This document shows positions 1-6,974 of a stretch of 11,370 nucleotides of DNA, piece by piece. A model generated the notes under the pieces. It searched no databases. It worked only from the letters and a program-made list of their open reading frames with translations, and was not told where the DNA came from. Position 1 is the first letter of the stretch. Each line of letters begins with the position of its first letter. This DNA is from Candidatus Eiseniibacteriota bacterium (GTDB lineage: Bacteria > JAFGKV01), in NCBI GenBank assembly GCA_025453925.1, contig JALOPK010000081.1, positions 1 through 11,370 of the forward strand, given 5' to 3'. The position numbers and the translations under genes are program-made.

Positions 1-1653
1 TTTCCGCCTGCGAGGCGCCCCGCGCTCGTCCTTGCGCGGCGCGGCGCGTTTCTGGACGGGCGCCGGAGCTTCCCACACGCGCTCCAGAGGAGGCAGCACG
101 AGGTGCGTGCGACCATCCCGGATGATCAGCGCGCGATCGGCGATCCGGCTGATCAACGCGCGATCATGAGTCACCATGAGGATGGTGCCCGGATAGTCCG
201 CCAGGGCCTCCTCCAGCGCCTCCCGCGCTTCGATATCAAGATGATTCGTCGGCTCGTCCAACACCAGCACATTCGCAGGCGAGAGAATGAGACATGCCAG
301 GGCCAAACGGCTGCGTTCTCCCCCTGAAAGGGATGACACGGGCTGGAACACTCGATCTCCCCTGAACAGGAAACGGGCCAGGTAGCTTCTTCCCTGGCCG
401 CTGGTCCACTCGGCACGCATGGCGAGCACCGCATCCAGTGGGGTATCGCCCAGCAGATGCGGTTCGCTCTCCTGGGCAAGATAGGCGATGTCCACGTTGT
501 GCCCCCATGCCGCATCACCCGACAGGGCGGGCAAAGTGGAGAGCAACGCGAGCAACAACGACGTCTTTCCGGAACCGTTCGAGCCGACGATGGCCAGGCG
601 TTGACCCCGCTCGATCCGCAGGGTTGCCCCCTGGAACAGCACTCGGCCACCGCGCTCCAGCGAGAGGTCCTTGACATCGAGGACGATCCGTCCTTCGCGC
701 CGTGAATGGGGCAGCACGAAACTCATGCCCTGCCGCTCCGTGGGCAGGTCGGCGGACGGCTCGCCCTCCAGCTTTTCCAGCCGCTTGCGCCGGCTCTGAG
801 CCTGGGCATGGCGGGTTCCCACGATGTTCCGTCGGATGTAGTCGCGAAGCTTCTCCTTCTCTTCCTCATCCCGCTCCCGGTCGGCGAGAACACGCTCCCG
901 AATCGCGGCGCGCCGGGGCACGAAGGCCGAATAGGAGCCCTCGTACAGTCTCAGTCTGCGGGCATCGAGTTCGGCAACGGCGGTGACGACGTGGTCGAGG
1001 AAGTACCGGTCGTGGCTGACGACGAGGCAGGAGCCCTGGTGGGCCCGTAGGAGGTCCTCGAGGAAGCCCAGAGCCCAGACGTCCAGGTGATTGGTGGGCT
1101 CATCCAACAGCAGGATGTCCGCCTCCTGGAGGAGCACCTTCGCCAGGGCCGCCCTTCTCTGCTGGCCGACGGACAACGATTCGGGAGAACGGTCCCAGAG
1201 GGAACGCGGCAACCCCAGACCCGTAAGATACGCCTCGGCCTTGTGGCGGGTGGCGAACCCTCCGGCTGCCTCGTACTGGTGCTGCAGTTCCCCAAAGCGC
1301 TGGAGATCGCCGTCGGTGTGATCGCCGGCCAACGCGATCTCCAAAGCCTCGATCTCCCGTTGAAGCCCGGCGATCCGAGCGTCGGAGGCTATCACCGCAT
1401 CGATCAGCGGGAGGCCGCTGTCCCAGACGGTCTCCTGCTCGAGAACGGCACGACGGGACCCTCTGGTGAGCGAGACGGAACCCTGGGAAGGGGGCAGTAG
1501 GCCGGCGAGGACCGACAGCAGGGTGGTCTTGCCGGAACCGTTGATCCCCACGAGGCCGATCCGCTTTCCCGGCGCCAGGGTCAAATCCACGTTCTCAAAC
1601 ACCACCGAATCGCCATAGGAGAATCCCACCCCTCCCGCCAGGAGTTGACCCAT
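1..1653 (-). CDS. ABC-F family ATP-binding protein (ribosome-associated), C-terminus cut by window edge
   Basis: Two ATPase domains lie in one chain with no membrane segment, which is the ABC-F plan. These proteins bind near the ribosomal E site and act in translation or antibiotic protection. The frame is open from the ATG at 1653 to the left edge, giving 551 residues with no stop. Domain 1 has Walker A GINGSGKTT (36-44), signature SLSVGQ (159-164), Walker B LLLDEPTNHLD (181-191) and switch His214. A charged helical linker rich in Arg, Glu and Lys follows (about 240-300), where the P-site tRNA-interaction motif sits in this family. Domain 2 has Walker A around 357-364, signature LSGGE (442-446), LVLDEPTNHLD (463-473) and His496. 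The visible end is a Lys/Arg-rich tail. The gene starts 2 bp after the upstream glycosyltransferase stop and has no clear SD, so coupled translation is likely. I cannot assign it to EttA, Uup or a resistance subgroup. Confidence 0.95.
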   Translation of the reverse strand, partial: MGQLLAGGVGFSYGDSVVFENVDLTLAPGKRIGLVGINGSGKTTLLSVLAGLLPPSQGSVSLTRGSRRAVLEQETVWDSGLPLIDAVIASDARIAGLQREIEALEIALAGDHTDGDLQRFGELQHQYEAAGGFATRHKAEAYLTGLGLPRSLWDRSPESLSVGQQRRAALAKVLLQEADILLLDEPTNHLDVWALGFLEDLLRAHQGSCLVVSHDRYFLDHVVTAVAELDARRLRLYEGSYSAFVPRRAAIRERVLADRERDEEEKEKLRDYIRRNIVGTRHAQAQSRRKRLEKLEGEPSADLPTERQGMSFVLPHSRREGRIVLDVKDLSLERGGRVLFQGATLRIERGQRLAIVGSNGSGKTSLLLALLSTLPALSGDAAWGHNVDIAYLAQESEPHLLGDTPLDAVLAMRAEWTSGQGRSYLARFLFRGDRVFQPVSSLSGGERSRLALACLILSPANVLVLDEPTNHLDIEAREALEEALADYPGTILMVTHDRALISRIADRALIIRDGRTHLVLPPLERVWEAPAPVQKRAAPRKDERGAPRRRK

Positions 1654-1655
1654 GC

Positions 1656-2753
1656 TTAGAGCCCCAACACGGCGCGATACACGGCAGCAGTGCCCTCCGC
1701 CATGCGGTCTGATGAGAAGTTGGCGCCGACATGCGCCCGCCCCGAGGCGCCGATACGCTGGGCGAGGGTGGGGTCACACAGCAACGGCACCAAGGCGGCG
1801 GCCAGGGCGTCGGGATCCTCGGGCGGCACGAGGCGGCCGACATCCTCGCAGGGGAGAAGGTCGGGCACGCCGCCTACGGCAGTGGCCACCACGGGGACAC
1901 CCAGGCTCATGGCCTCCAGCGCGGAGATCGGCAGGCCCTCCCCACGGGAAGGAAGCGCCAACACGGCGGTTTCGCGAAGGAGCGGCGCGATATGCTCCCT
2001 GAAGCCCAAGAACCGCACGCGGTCGGCGATGCCAAGGCGTGCACTCTGGGAGCGAAGCTTCGGCCCGGTAGGTCCCTCTCCCGCCATCCAGACCACGACC
2101 CCCGGGACCGCCCGGGCCACCCTCGCCATGGCGTCGAGCAGCACATCCTGTCCCTTCTCCCGGCTGAGGCGCCCCAGGCAGAGCACCACGGGTCCGGCCT
2201 CGCGGGGCAGCGAACGATCTTCACCCTCGGCCGCCAGCTCCATGTCCACCCCATTGGGAACATAGGTTGCGCGACCCGTGTGCCGGAGCCCGGCCCACAG
2301 CGCACGCGAGACCGCAATCCACCAATCGGTCAGATGGTCGGTACCGTGAACGATGGCGCCATAGAGCGCCCGTTTGGGCGCCGACATCTCCTTGGAATCG
2401 CTGATGAGACCATGGAGGGTGCTGACCACCTTCACGCCGGTGAGTCGACCGGCCAGCCGGCCGAGTACGTGGCTCTTATGGTCATGAGTATGCACCAGGT
2501 GCGCACCGTGGGACCTCAGCAGCCGGGCAAGCCGGAATGCTGCGCGGGCATCGAACTGGAAGGACATCGGCAGGGTCTCCACGTGGAGTCCGTGGCGACG
2601 ATACATGCCTGCAACCAGCCCGTTCCGGAAGCACACGACCACCGGCTGCGCAAGGTTGCGGTCCCTGAGCTTCGTCAACAGCCACAACAGCACCCTGTCC
2701 TTTCCCCCGAACAGCCCGGTGTCGGCCGTGACATGCACCACCGTTGGCGTCAC
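1656..2753 (-). CDS. Glycosyltransferase family 4 (GT-B fold)
   Basis: This 365-residue protein is predicted to move a sugar from a nucleotide-sugar donor onto a glycan or lipid acceptor at the cytoplasmic face of the membrane. The N-terminal acceptor domain has an FGGKDR loop (15-20) and HTHDHKSH (88-95). PNGVD (166-170) marks the domain junction. The donor domain has GRLSREKG (194-201), GEGP (225-228), and an E-x7-E motif from Glu272 to Glu280 followed by AMSLGVPVVAT. This is the standard GT4 donor-site signature, and the length is normal. The start is GTG, with GGAG at 2762-2765 (8 bp spacing) and a 4-bp GTGA overlap with the preceding glycosyltransferase. The TAA ends 2 bp before the ABC-F start. 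The sugar and the acceptor cannot be told from sequence. No flippase, polymerase or sugar-nucleotide synthesis gene is visible in the window. Confidence 0.93.
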   Translation of the reverse strand: MTPTVVHVTADTGLFGGKDRVLLWLLTKLRDRNLAQPVVVCFRNGLVAGMYRRHGLHVETLPMSFQFDARAAFRLARLLRSHGAHLVHTHDHKSHVLGRLAGRLTGVKVVSTLHGLISDSKEMSAPKRALYGAIVHGTDHLTDWWIAVSRALWAGLRHTGRATYVPNGVDMELAAEGEDRSLPREAGPVVLCLGRLSREKGQDVLLDAMARVARAVPGVVVWMAGEGPTGPKLRSQSARLGIADRVRFLGFREHIAPLLRETAVLALPSRGEGLPISALEAMSLGVPVVATAVGGVPDLLPCEDVGRLVPPEDPDALAAALVPLLCDPTLAQRIGASGRAHVGANFSSDRMAEGTAAVYRAVLGL

Positions 2754-3874
2754 GTGAGCTTCTCCGAGACGATGCGAGACATGAGCTGGAAGCCCCTCTG
2801 GAGCGAATACGGCGCCGCCGCCGCCTGCCGCCGTTGCCGGGCCTCAGGGCTATCTCCTTCGGCCAGGGCCTCTTCGACGGCCTCCACGAATCGCGGAGCG
2901 GATGCGGCCTGCCGAATGACCGGCAGTCCATCGAGTTCAGGCAGGGGGGTCGACACCACGGGCACGCCTGCGGCCAGGTACTCATATGCCTTGAGAGGAT
3001 TGACCGTCCTGGTCAACGGAGTATCCCTGAACGGGATCATACCAACATCGAACCCCCCGATGTACGCGGGGACGTCATCTCTGGCGCATGGCCCGACCCA
3101 ATGGATGTTCCTGGCCTCCGGCAGCACACCCCCTACGTCGGCCATTGGGCCGACCAAAACGAACGACCAGTCGGGCCGCTTCGTGGCTGCCTCGACGATG
3201 AGCTCGACATCCAGCCAGTGGGCGAGGCCGCCGATGAACCCCAATCGGGGCCGGGGTATGCGCTCCAGCGGAAGCGGCACGGGATGTGATGCCGCGAACA
3301 GCTCTTCGTCGAACCCGTTTGACACGAAATGAACCTCCCGGGCCCGGTCGCGGCAGTGGGCAACCAACCCGCGGGCGGTGACGAACACAACATCGGCACG
3401 GTCGAGAAGCTCCGCCTCCATGCGGTCCATCAGGCCCCGCCGCCCGCCATACGCGGCATGCCGGTCTACGCAATCGTACACCACCAGCCTCGCGCGGCTT
3501 CGGGCCGTGACAGCGGCCGCCGCGGGATCATAGACCCACCAGATATCCGGGGGGATCAGATCGGTGTGTCGTGCCAGTTGCAGAAGGAGAAGGCGCGTGT
3601 TGAAGCCGTGCGCCATCCATCGGTCCTGACCGAAGGGTAGCGCGGGCCATGGCGCCACCACCGTCATGCCGGCCGGCACACCCGCCGAGGGAGCCGAACC
3701 CCTGTGCGCCCGGCTCTTCCAGCGGTAGGTGAAGGACTCCTGCGGATCCACGTACAGCACGCGGTTGGCGCGGGCGAATGCCCGCATCGTCCACTGCTTG
3801 CGCGTCCAAAGTCCCCGCCAGATCGAAGTGGAGAGGCAGGCGATTGCCAGACCGGACAACACAGACTCATCCAC
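2750..3874 (-). CDS. Glycosyltransferase, GT4-like (TuaH-like group)
   Basis: This 374-residue GT-B type glycosyltransferase is distinct from its neighbour. The N-terminal part reads like the exopolysaccharide/teichuronic group: NRVLYVDPQ (37-45), WWVYDP (112-117) and VVYDCVDRHAAYGG (131-144). The donor domain has VSNGFDEELF (184-193), GFIGGLAHW (212-220), VGP (241-243) and NPLKAYEYLAAGVPVVST (292-309), where Lys295 and Glu298 would contact the donor. The classical E-x7-E spacing is not evident. The start is GTG at 3874, 4 bp after the sppA stop. No good SD is present, so coupling to sppA is likely. Its TGA overlaps the next GTG by 4 bp, so the two enzymes are probably made together and may act in sequence on one glycan. 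The TuaH resemblance is from memory of motifs; the substrate is unknown. Confidence 0.9.
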   Translation of the reverse strand: MDESVLSGLAIACLSTSIWRGLWTRKQWTMRAFARANRVLYVDPQESFTYRWKSRAHRGSAPSAGVPAGMTVVAPWPALPFGQDRWMAHGFNTRLLLLQLARHTDLIPPDIWWVYDPAAAAVTARSRARLVVYDCVDRHAAYGGRRGLMDRMEAELLDRADVVFVTARGLVAHCRDRAREVHFVSNGFDEELFAASHPVPLPLERIPRPRLGFIGGLAHWLDVELIVEAATKRPDWSFVLVGPMADVGGVLPEARNIHWVGPCARDDVPAYIGGFDVGMIPFRDTPLTRTVNPLKAYEYLAAGVPVVSTPLPELDGLPVIRQAASAPRFVEAVEEALAEGDSPEARQRRQAAAAPYSLQRGFQLMSRIVSEKLT

Positions 3875-3878
3875 CCGC

Positions 3879-5564
3879 TTACTCGATGTCGAGACTGCAC
3901 GGCATCCGCATAGAGATCCCCGGTTCGGGCGTGATGCCGTACGAGGCCGTCAGGCGGCTGATGACTGGTCCATCCCGCTCGGAGAGGAGCAGCAACTCGG
4001 CCGCCCGTGACAGGAGGGACCTTGGCTTGGGCACGGGTACCAGAACCACCTCGCCGCCGGGCGGGAGCTCGATCAGGCGAGCCAGCTCCCGTTGCGCGTC
4101 CCAGATGCCGCCCAGCGTATCCACCAGGCCGTTTGCCTGGGCACGAAGCCCGCTCCACACCCGCCCCCGCCCCAGGCTGTCAATGCGATCGGAGGCCATC
4201 TCGCGGCCCTCGGCGGCCTTGGCGATGAAGGCACTGTGGTAGAAACTCAAGAGCATCTTCTGGAGGGTTTCTCGTTCGTCTTCGGTAAACGGCCGGGTTT
4301 CACTGAAAAGGTCCGCGTGGGTGCCCCGCTTGAGCACCTCGACATGGTAGCCGATCTTGTCGTAGAGTCCCTCCGCCACCAGTTTGCCCGCGTACACACC
4401 GATGGATCCGGTCACCGTGGTCGCTTCGGCCAGGATCATGTTGGCGGGCATGGCAACGTAGTACCCGCCGCTGGCGGCAACATCGGCCATGGAGACCACG
4501 ACCGGTTTGACCTCGGCCGTTCGGCGCACTTCGTCCCAGATCACGTCGGATGCCGTCGCGCTCCCGCCCGGGCTGTTCACTCTCAGCAGCACTCCCTTCA
4601 ACCCGTCATCCTCCCTGGCCTCCCTCAGTGCCTCCGCCAGGCTCTCCGACCCGGCCGTGGGCTCGGCGAACGGTAAGTCCGATGACCGCCCGGGGGTGAT
4701 GCCGCCCTCGACGACGACGTACGCGACACGAGTCCCATGGTGATTCCCCGCCGCGGCCAGGAAGCGCTCCAGGCTCACGACTTCCCGCTCATCAACATCC
4801 AGTCCTTCAAGAACCTGCGCACGGTAGCGAAGGCCGTCGACCAGCGCACCCGTCAGCGCATCATCGGCGCTGAAAGGCCCAGCATCGACCCGTGCGCGAA
4901 ACTGATCGCGGGGCATGCGCCTGCCCTCAGCAGCATCGACCACATAAGCTTCGAACATGTCATCGAGAAGCGCGTCGATGCTGAGGCGAAATTCGTCGCT
5001 CATGCCCGTTCTCGTGTAGGTTTCCGGCGCGCTCTTGTATGCGCCGACCCTCTCGATCTGGGCCTCGAGACCGACTTTCTCCATGACGCCCTTCACGAAG
5101 CCGACCTCCGCGGCCAATCCGTCCAGCAGCAGATACCCGGCGGGGAGCAGGAACACGGAATCCGCCACCGATGCCAGTGCATACTCCTTGTCGCCGCCGG
5201 CCTCGATCAAGGCGATGACCGGGATGCCGGATTGCCGGACCGTGTGCAGGGCCCGTCTGATCTCCCGGGCCGCTGCCCAGCCTGTCTGTACCGACGAGAT
5301 CCGCAACAGGACCCCTCGTACCCGCGGATCCGCGGCGACGGCGCGAAGCCCGCGTGCGACCTCGGCCAGCGACAGTCTCTCCACTTCCAAGAGCCCCAGA
5401 GAGACGCCGCCCGGCGCCTCGCGAAGAGGGCCGGATATGACCAGCTCAACCACGAATCGCTTCGGCAGGCGGGGCTTTGTGAGCCACGAGAGGGCACCTC
5501 CCGCAACCGCACTCACGATCGCCATGATGAACAGCAGGCTGAGTGCCCGTCGGAATCTCGCCAC
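3879..5564 (-). CDS. sppA: Signal peptide peptidase SppA, 67K (tandem-domain) type
   Basis: This is a membrane-anchored serine protease with a Ser/Lys dyad that degrades cleaved signal peptides and small membrane-protein fragments. The preferred start is GTG at 5564 (561 residues), because AGGAGG lies at 5569-5574, 4 bp upstream. The frame also opens at a TTG at 5579, but no SD precedes it. A hydrophobic anchor (ALSLLFIMAIVSAVAGG) lies near residues 7-23. Two S49 repeats follow. The N-terminal half carries the general-base Lys177 in GAYKSAPETYTR, and the C-terminal half carries the nucleophile Ser365 in DVAASGGYYVAM, then TGSIGV. This is the split-dyad layout of E. coli SppA (Lys209, Ser409); the protein is somewhat shorter than the 618-residue E. 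coli enzyme. The gene is 51 bp downstream of the Nudix gene and 4 bp upstream of a glycosyltransferase. Confidence 0.95.
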   Translation of the reverse strand: MARFRRALSLLFIMAIVSAVAGGALSWLTKPRLPKRFVVELVISGPLREAPGGVSLGLLEVERLSLAEVARGLRAVAADPRVRGVLLRISSVQTGWAAAREIRRALHTVRQSGIPVIALIEAGGDKEYALASVADSVFLLPAGYLLLDGLAAEVGFVKGVMEKVGLEAQIERVGAYKSAPETYTRTGMSDEFRLSIDALLDDMFEAYVVDAAEGRRMPRDQFRARVDAGPFSADDALTGALVDGLRYRAQVLEGLDVDEREVVSLERFLAAAGNHHGTRVAYVVVEGGITPGRSSDLPFAEPTAGSESLAEALREAREDDGLKGVLLRVNSPGGSATASDVIWDEVRRTAEVKPVVVSMADVAASGGYYVAMPANMILAEATTVTGSIGVYAGKLVAEGLYDKIGYHVEVLKRGTHADLFSETRPFTEDERETLQKMLLSFYHSAFIAKAAEGREMASDRIDSLGRGRVWSGLRAQANGLVDTLGGIWDAQRELARLIELPPGGEVVLVPVPKPRSLLSRAAELLLLSERDGPVISRLTASYGITPEPGISMRMPCSLDIE

Positions 5565-5568
5565 AAGT

Positions 5569-5574
5569 CCTCCT
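5569..5574 (-). promoter_or_regulatory. Ribosome binding site deciding the sppA start
   Basis: The minus strand reads AGGAGG here, then ACTT, then GTG at 5564. The upstream TTG at 5579 lies before this site and has no SD of its own, so GTG is preferred as the sppA start. Confidence 0.75.
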
Positions 5575-5615
5575 CTCAACAGAGCGATGAGTATCGGCCG
5601 CGCCGGACCGCGTAA

Positions 5616-6257
5616 TCAGGGAACGGCAGCGACGACGGACGGAACGATGGGGCTGACGCGATCCCATGAGGAAAGCACGAGGGCCGACCATGTCTCGAAC
5701 GTCGCAGGGTTCGCACGAAAGCTCCCCAGTACCTCCTGGAGCGGCACCAGCCGGGCAGCGAGCTGGTCGGGTTCGCGGGACGCAGGAGCTTCTCCTCGTA
5801 CCTCGACTTTGAACACGACGCCGAAGTGCACGGATCCGACGGGGTTGGTGTCATCGTTCACGAATCCGATCACCCCCATGGTCCCTTCGGCGATGGTAAC
5901 CTCCTCTGCCAGCTCCCGGCGGGCGGCCGCCATGAGTACGTCTCCGCCGGGCTCCCCGTCAACACGGTTGATGTGTCCACCGACCCCGATGGAGTAGAGG
6001 TGATGGAGACGCCGTTCTCCCGCCCCTGAAAGCCGTTGCAGCAAAAGCAGATTGGCTCCCCGCACCAGCAGGCAATAGGGGATGATCTGTTTGAGACCGG
6101 GATCGTTCTCGACCTCGGACCGGGGCGCGAAAGCGGCATGTGCGCCGATCGCAGCCAGCCACACGCCGCCCCTGCCGGGTGCCTCATCCAGGCTGATGAA
6201 GCCGTGTGGGGATTCGTCGAAAAGCCGGGACCGCGGAACCACCAGGACATGCTCCAC
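5616..6257 (-). CDS. Nudix hydrolase, MutT-like predicted phosphoesterase (COG4112-like)
   Basis: This 213-residue protein has a Nudix fold region in its middle and C-terminal part: KQIIPYCLLV (56-65), LLLLQRL (70-76), HHLYSIGVGGHI (85-96) and the catalytic helix core RRELAEEV (113-120). R-E-x-x-E-E is intact (Arg114, Glu115, Glu118, Glu119), so metal-dependent pyrophosphatase chemistry is plausible. The box is imperfect: Asp106 stands where the first Glu is usual, and Thr121 where Gly is usual. The first 50 residues (opening EHVLVVPRS) and the IGVGGHIN segment resemble the group once called 'predicted phosphoesterase, MutT family'; that is my recollection, not a search. The GTG start at 6257 is supported by GGAGGTG at 6267-6273, 9 bp upstream, inside the preceding gene's end. 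The gap to that gene is 3 bp. The substrate is unknown. Confidence 0.85.
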   Translation of the reverse strand: MEHVLVVPRSRLFDESPHGFISLDEAPGRGGVWLAAIGAHAAFAPRSEVENDPGLKQIIPYCLLVRGANLLLLQRLSGAGERRLHHLYSIGVGGHINRVDGEPGGDVLMAAARRELAEEVTIAEGTMGVIGFVNDDTNPVGSVHFGVVFKVEVRGEAPASREPDQLAARLVPLQEVLGSFRANPATFETWSALVLSSWDRVSPIVPSVVAAVP

Positions 6258-6260
6258 CGG

Positions 6261-6893
6261 TTAAAACACCTCCATGGCGGACGGCGGGATCACGGTGGTC
6301 ACGTTCATCTGGTACAAGTAGAATCCCGCTTCATCGGAGTGCATGACAACGGTGTACGACGCCGGATCCAGGTAGAACTTCCAGAAATAGTCTCGATCCA
6401 GCCCCAGCACTGCACCGAGCACCGCCTTGATCACCGTCCGGTGGGTCACGATGGCGATGCGTTGGCCACGGCATTCGCCGGTGACCAGCGCCGCGAGCCG
6501 CCTCCATGCTCGCTCGCGGACTTCGCCCACCGATTCCCCACCTGGCACCAGCAGGCGTTCGGGATTGGAGGTCCAGAGGCGCCACTCCTCAGGGTAGTCC
6601 CGGGCGACCTGGGCCTTCGGCTTGCCCTGCCATTCTCCCAGATTGATGTTGCCGAACGCTTTGTCGATGCACACCTCCCGTCGGTGGGGCAAGGCCACCG
6701 CGTGGGCGGTGTCGAAAGCCCGGGCCAGCGGACTCGAGAACACCGCGTCCAGCCTGGTCTTGGCCAGGGCCCTCCCCAGCGCCTCCGCCTGGAGCCTACC
6801 GTGTTCATTCAGCGGAACATCGACGGTACCACGGAAGACCCCGCCGCGATTGAGTTCGGACTCGCCATGACGGATCAGATAGGCAACAGTCAT
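6261..6893 (-). CDS. Histidine phosphatase family protein (phosphoglycerate mutase-like)
   Basis: This is a 210-residue branch-1 histidine phosphatase. The phospho-accepting His9 sits in LIRHGESELN (6-15). FRGTVDVPLNEHG (20-32), SSPLARAFDTA (53-63, Arg58), GEWQG (86-90, acid Glu87), GGES (118-121) and the second catalytic His151 in VTHRTVIK (149-156) follow in the family order. Cofactor-dependent mutases are usually about 230-250 residues, so a phosphatase (CobC/GpmB-like) is more likely than a glycolytic mutase. I chose ATG at 6893: AGGAGG at 6898-6903 lies 4 bp away. The GTG at 6896, directly in front, would leave only 1 bp after the SD. The Nudix gene follows 3 bp after the stop, so the two are almost certainly co-translated. 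The substrate cannot be read from sequence; alpha-ribazole phosphate, a nucleotide or a sugar phosphate are all possible. Confidence 0.9.
   Translation of the reverse strand: MTVAYLIRHGESELNRGGVFRGTVDVPLNEHGRLQAEALGRALAKTRLDAVFSSPLARAFDTAHAVALPHRREVCIDKAFGNINLGEWQGKPKAQVARDYPEEWRLWTSNPERLLVPGGESVGEVRERAWRRLAALVTGECRGQRIAIVTHRTVIKAVLGAVLGLDRDYFWKFYLDPASYTVVMHSDEAGFYLYQMNVTTVIPPSAMEVF
6267..6273 (-). promoter_or_regulatory. Ribosome binding site for the Nudix gene
   Basis: GGAGGTG on the minus strand lies within the last codons of the histidine phosphatase gene, 9 bp before the GTG at 6257. It supports that non-ATG start and suggests the two genes are translated from one message. Confidence 0.7.
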
Positions 6894-6897
6894 CACA

Positions 6898-6903
6898 CCT
6901 CCT
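6898..6903 (-). promoter_or_regulatory. Ribosome binding site deciding the histidine phosphatase start
   Basis: AGGAGG on the minus strand is followed by TGTG and then ATG at 6893. The GTG at 6896 is only 1 bp from the SD, so the ATG is the better start. Confidence 0.7.
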
Positions 6904-6974
6904 CTGCCGATACGCGACCCGGCCGGGCCGGCGGGCGCCGTTGGCCCATGGAGCGCGGCGGCGGCTTCCCCCGC

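Noticed and set aside
1731-3332. Long open frame on the plus strand, 533 residues, opposite both glycosyltransferase genes
   Set aside because: It lies antisense to two convincing GT genes, reads as low-complexity Arg/His/Gly/Pro-rich sequence with no recognisable motif, and is the kind of frame expected opposite GC-rich codons.
4737-5615. Open frame on the plus strand, 292 residues, opposite sppA
   Set aside because: It is antisense to the SppA catalytic domains, has unusual His/Gln/Arg content and no motif; a shadow frame.
5565-5615. Small stem-loop (CGGTC/GGCCG) in the 51-bp gap before sppA, considered as a regulatory RNA element
   Set aside because: The stem has only five pairs including a G-T pair, which is what chance gives at this GC content.
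6894-6974. GC-rich inverted repeat (CCCGGCCGGG) in the 81-bp gap between nth and the phosphatase gene, considered as a terminator
   Set aside because: The palindrome is short and is not followed by a T run on the minus strand, and the next gene follows directly with a strong SD. I would not call a terminator or a separate promoter here.
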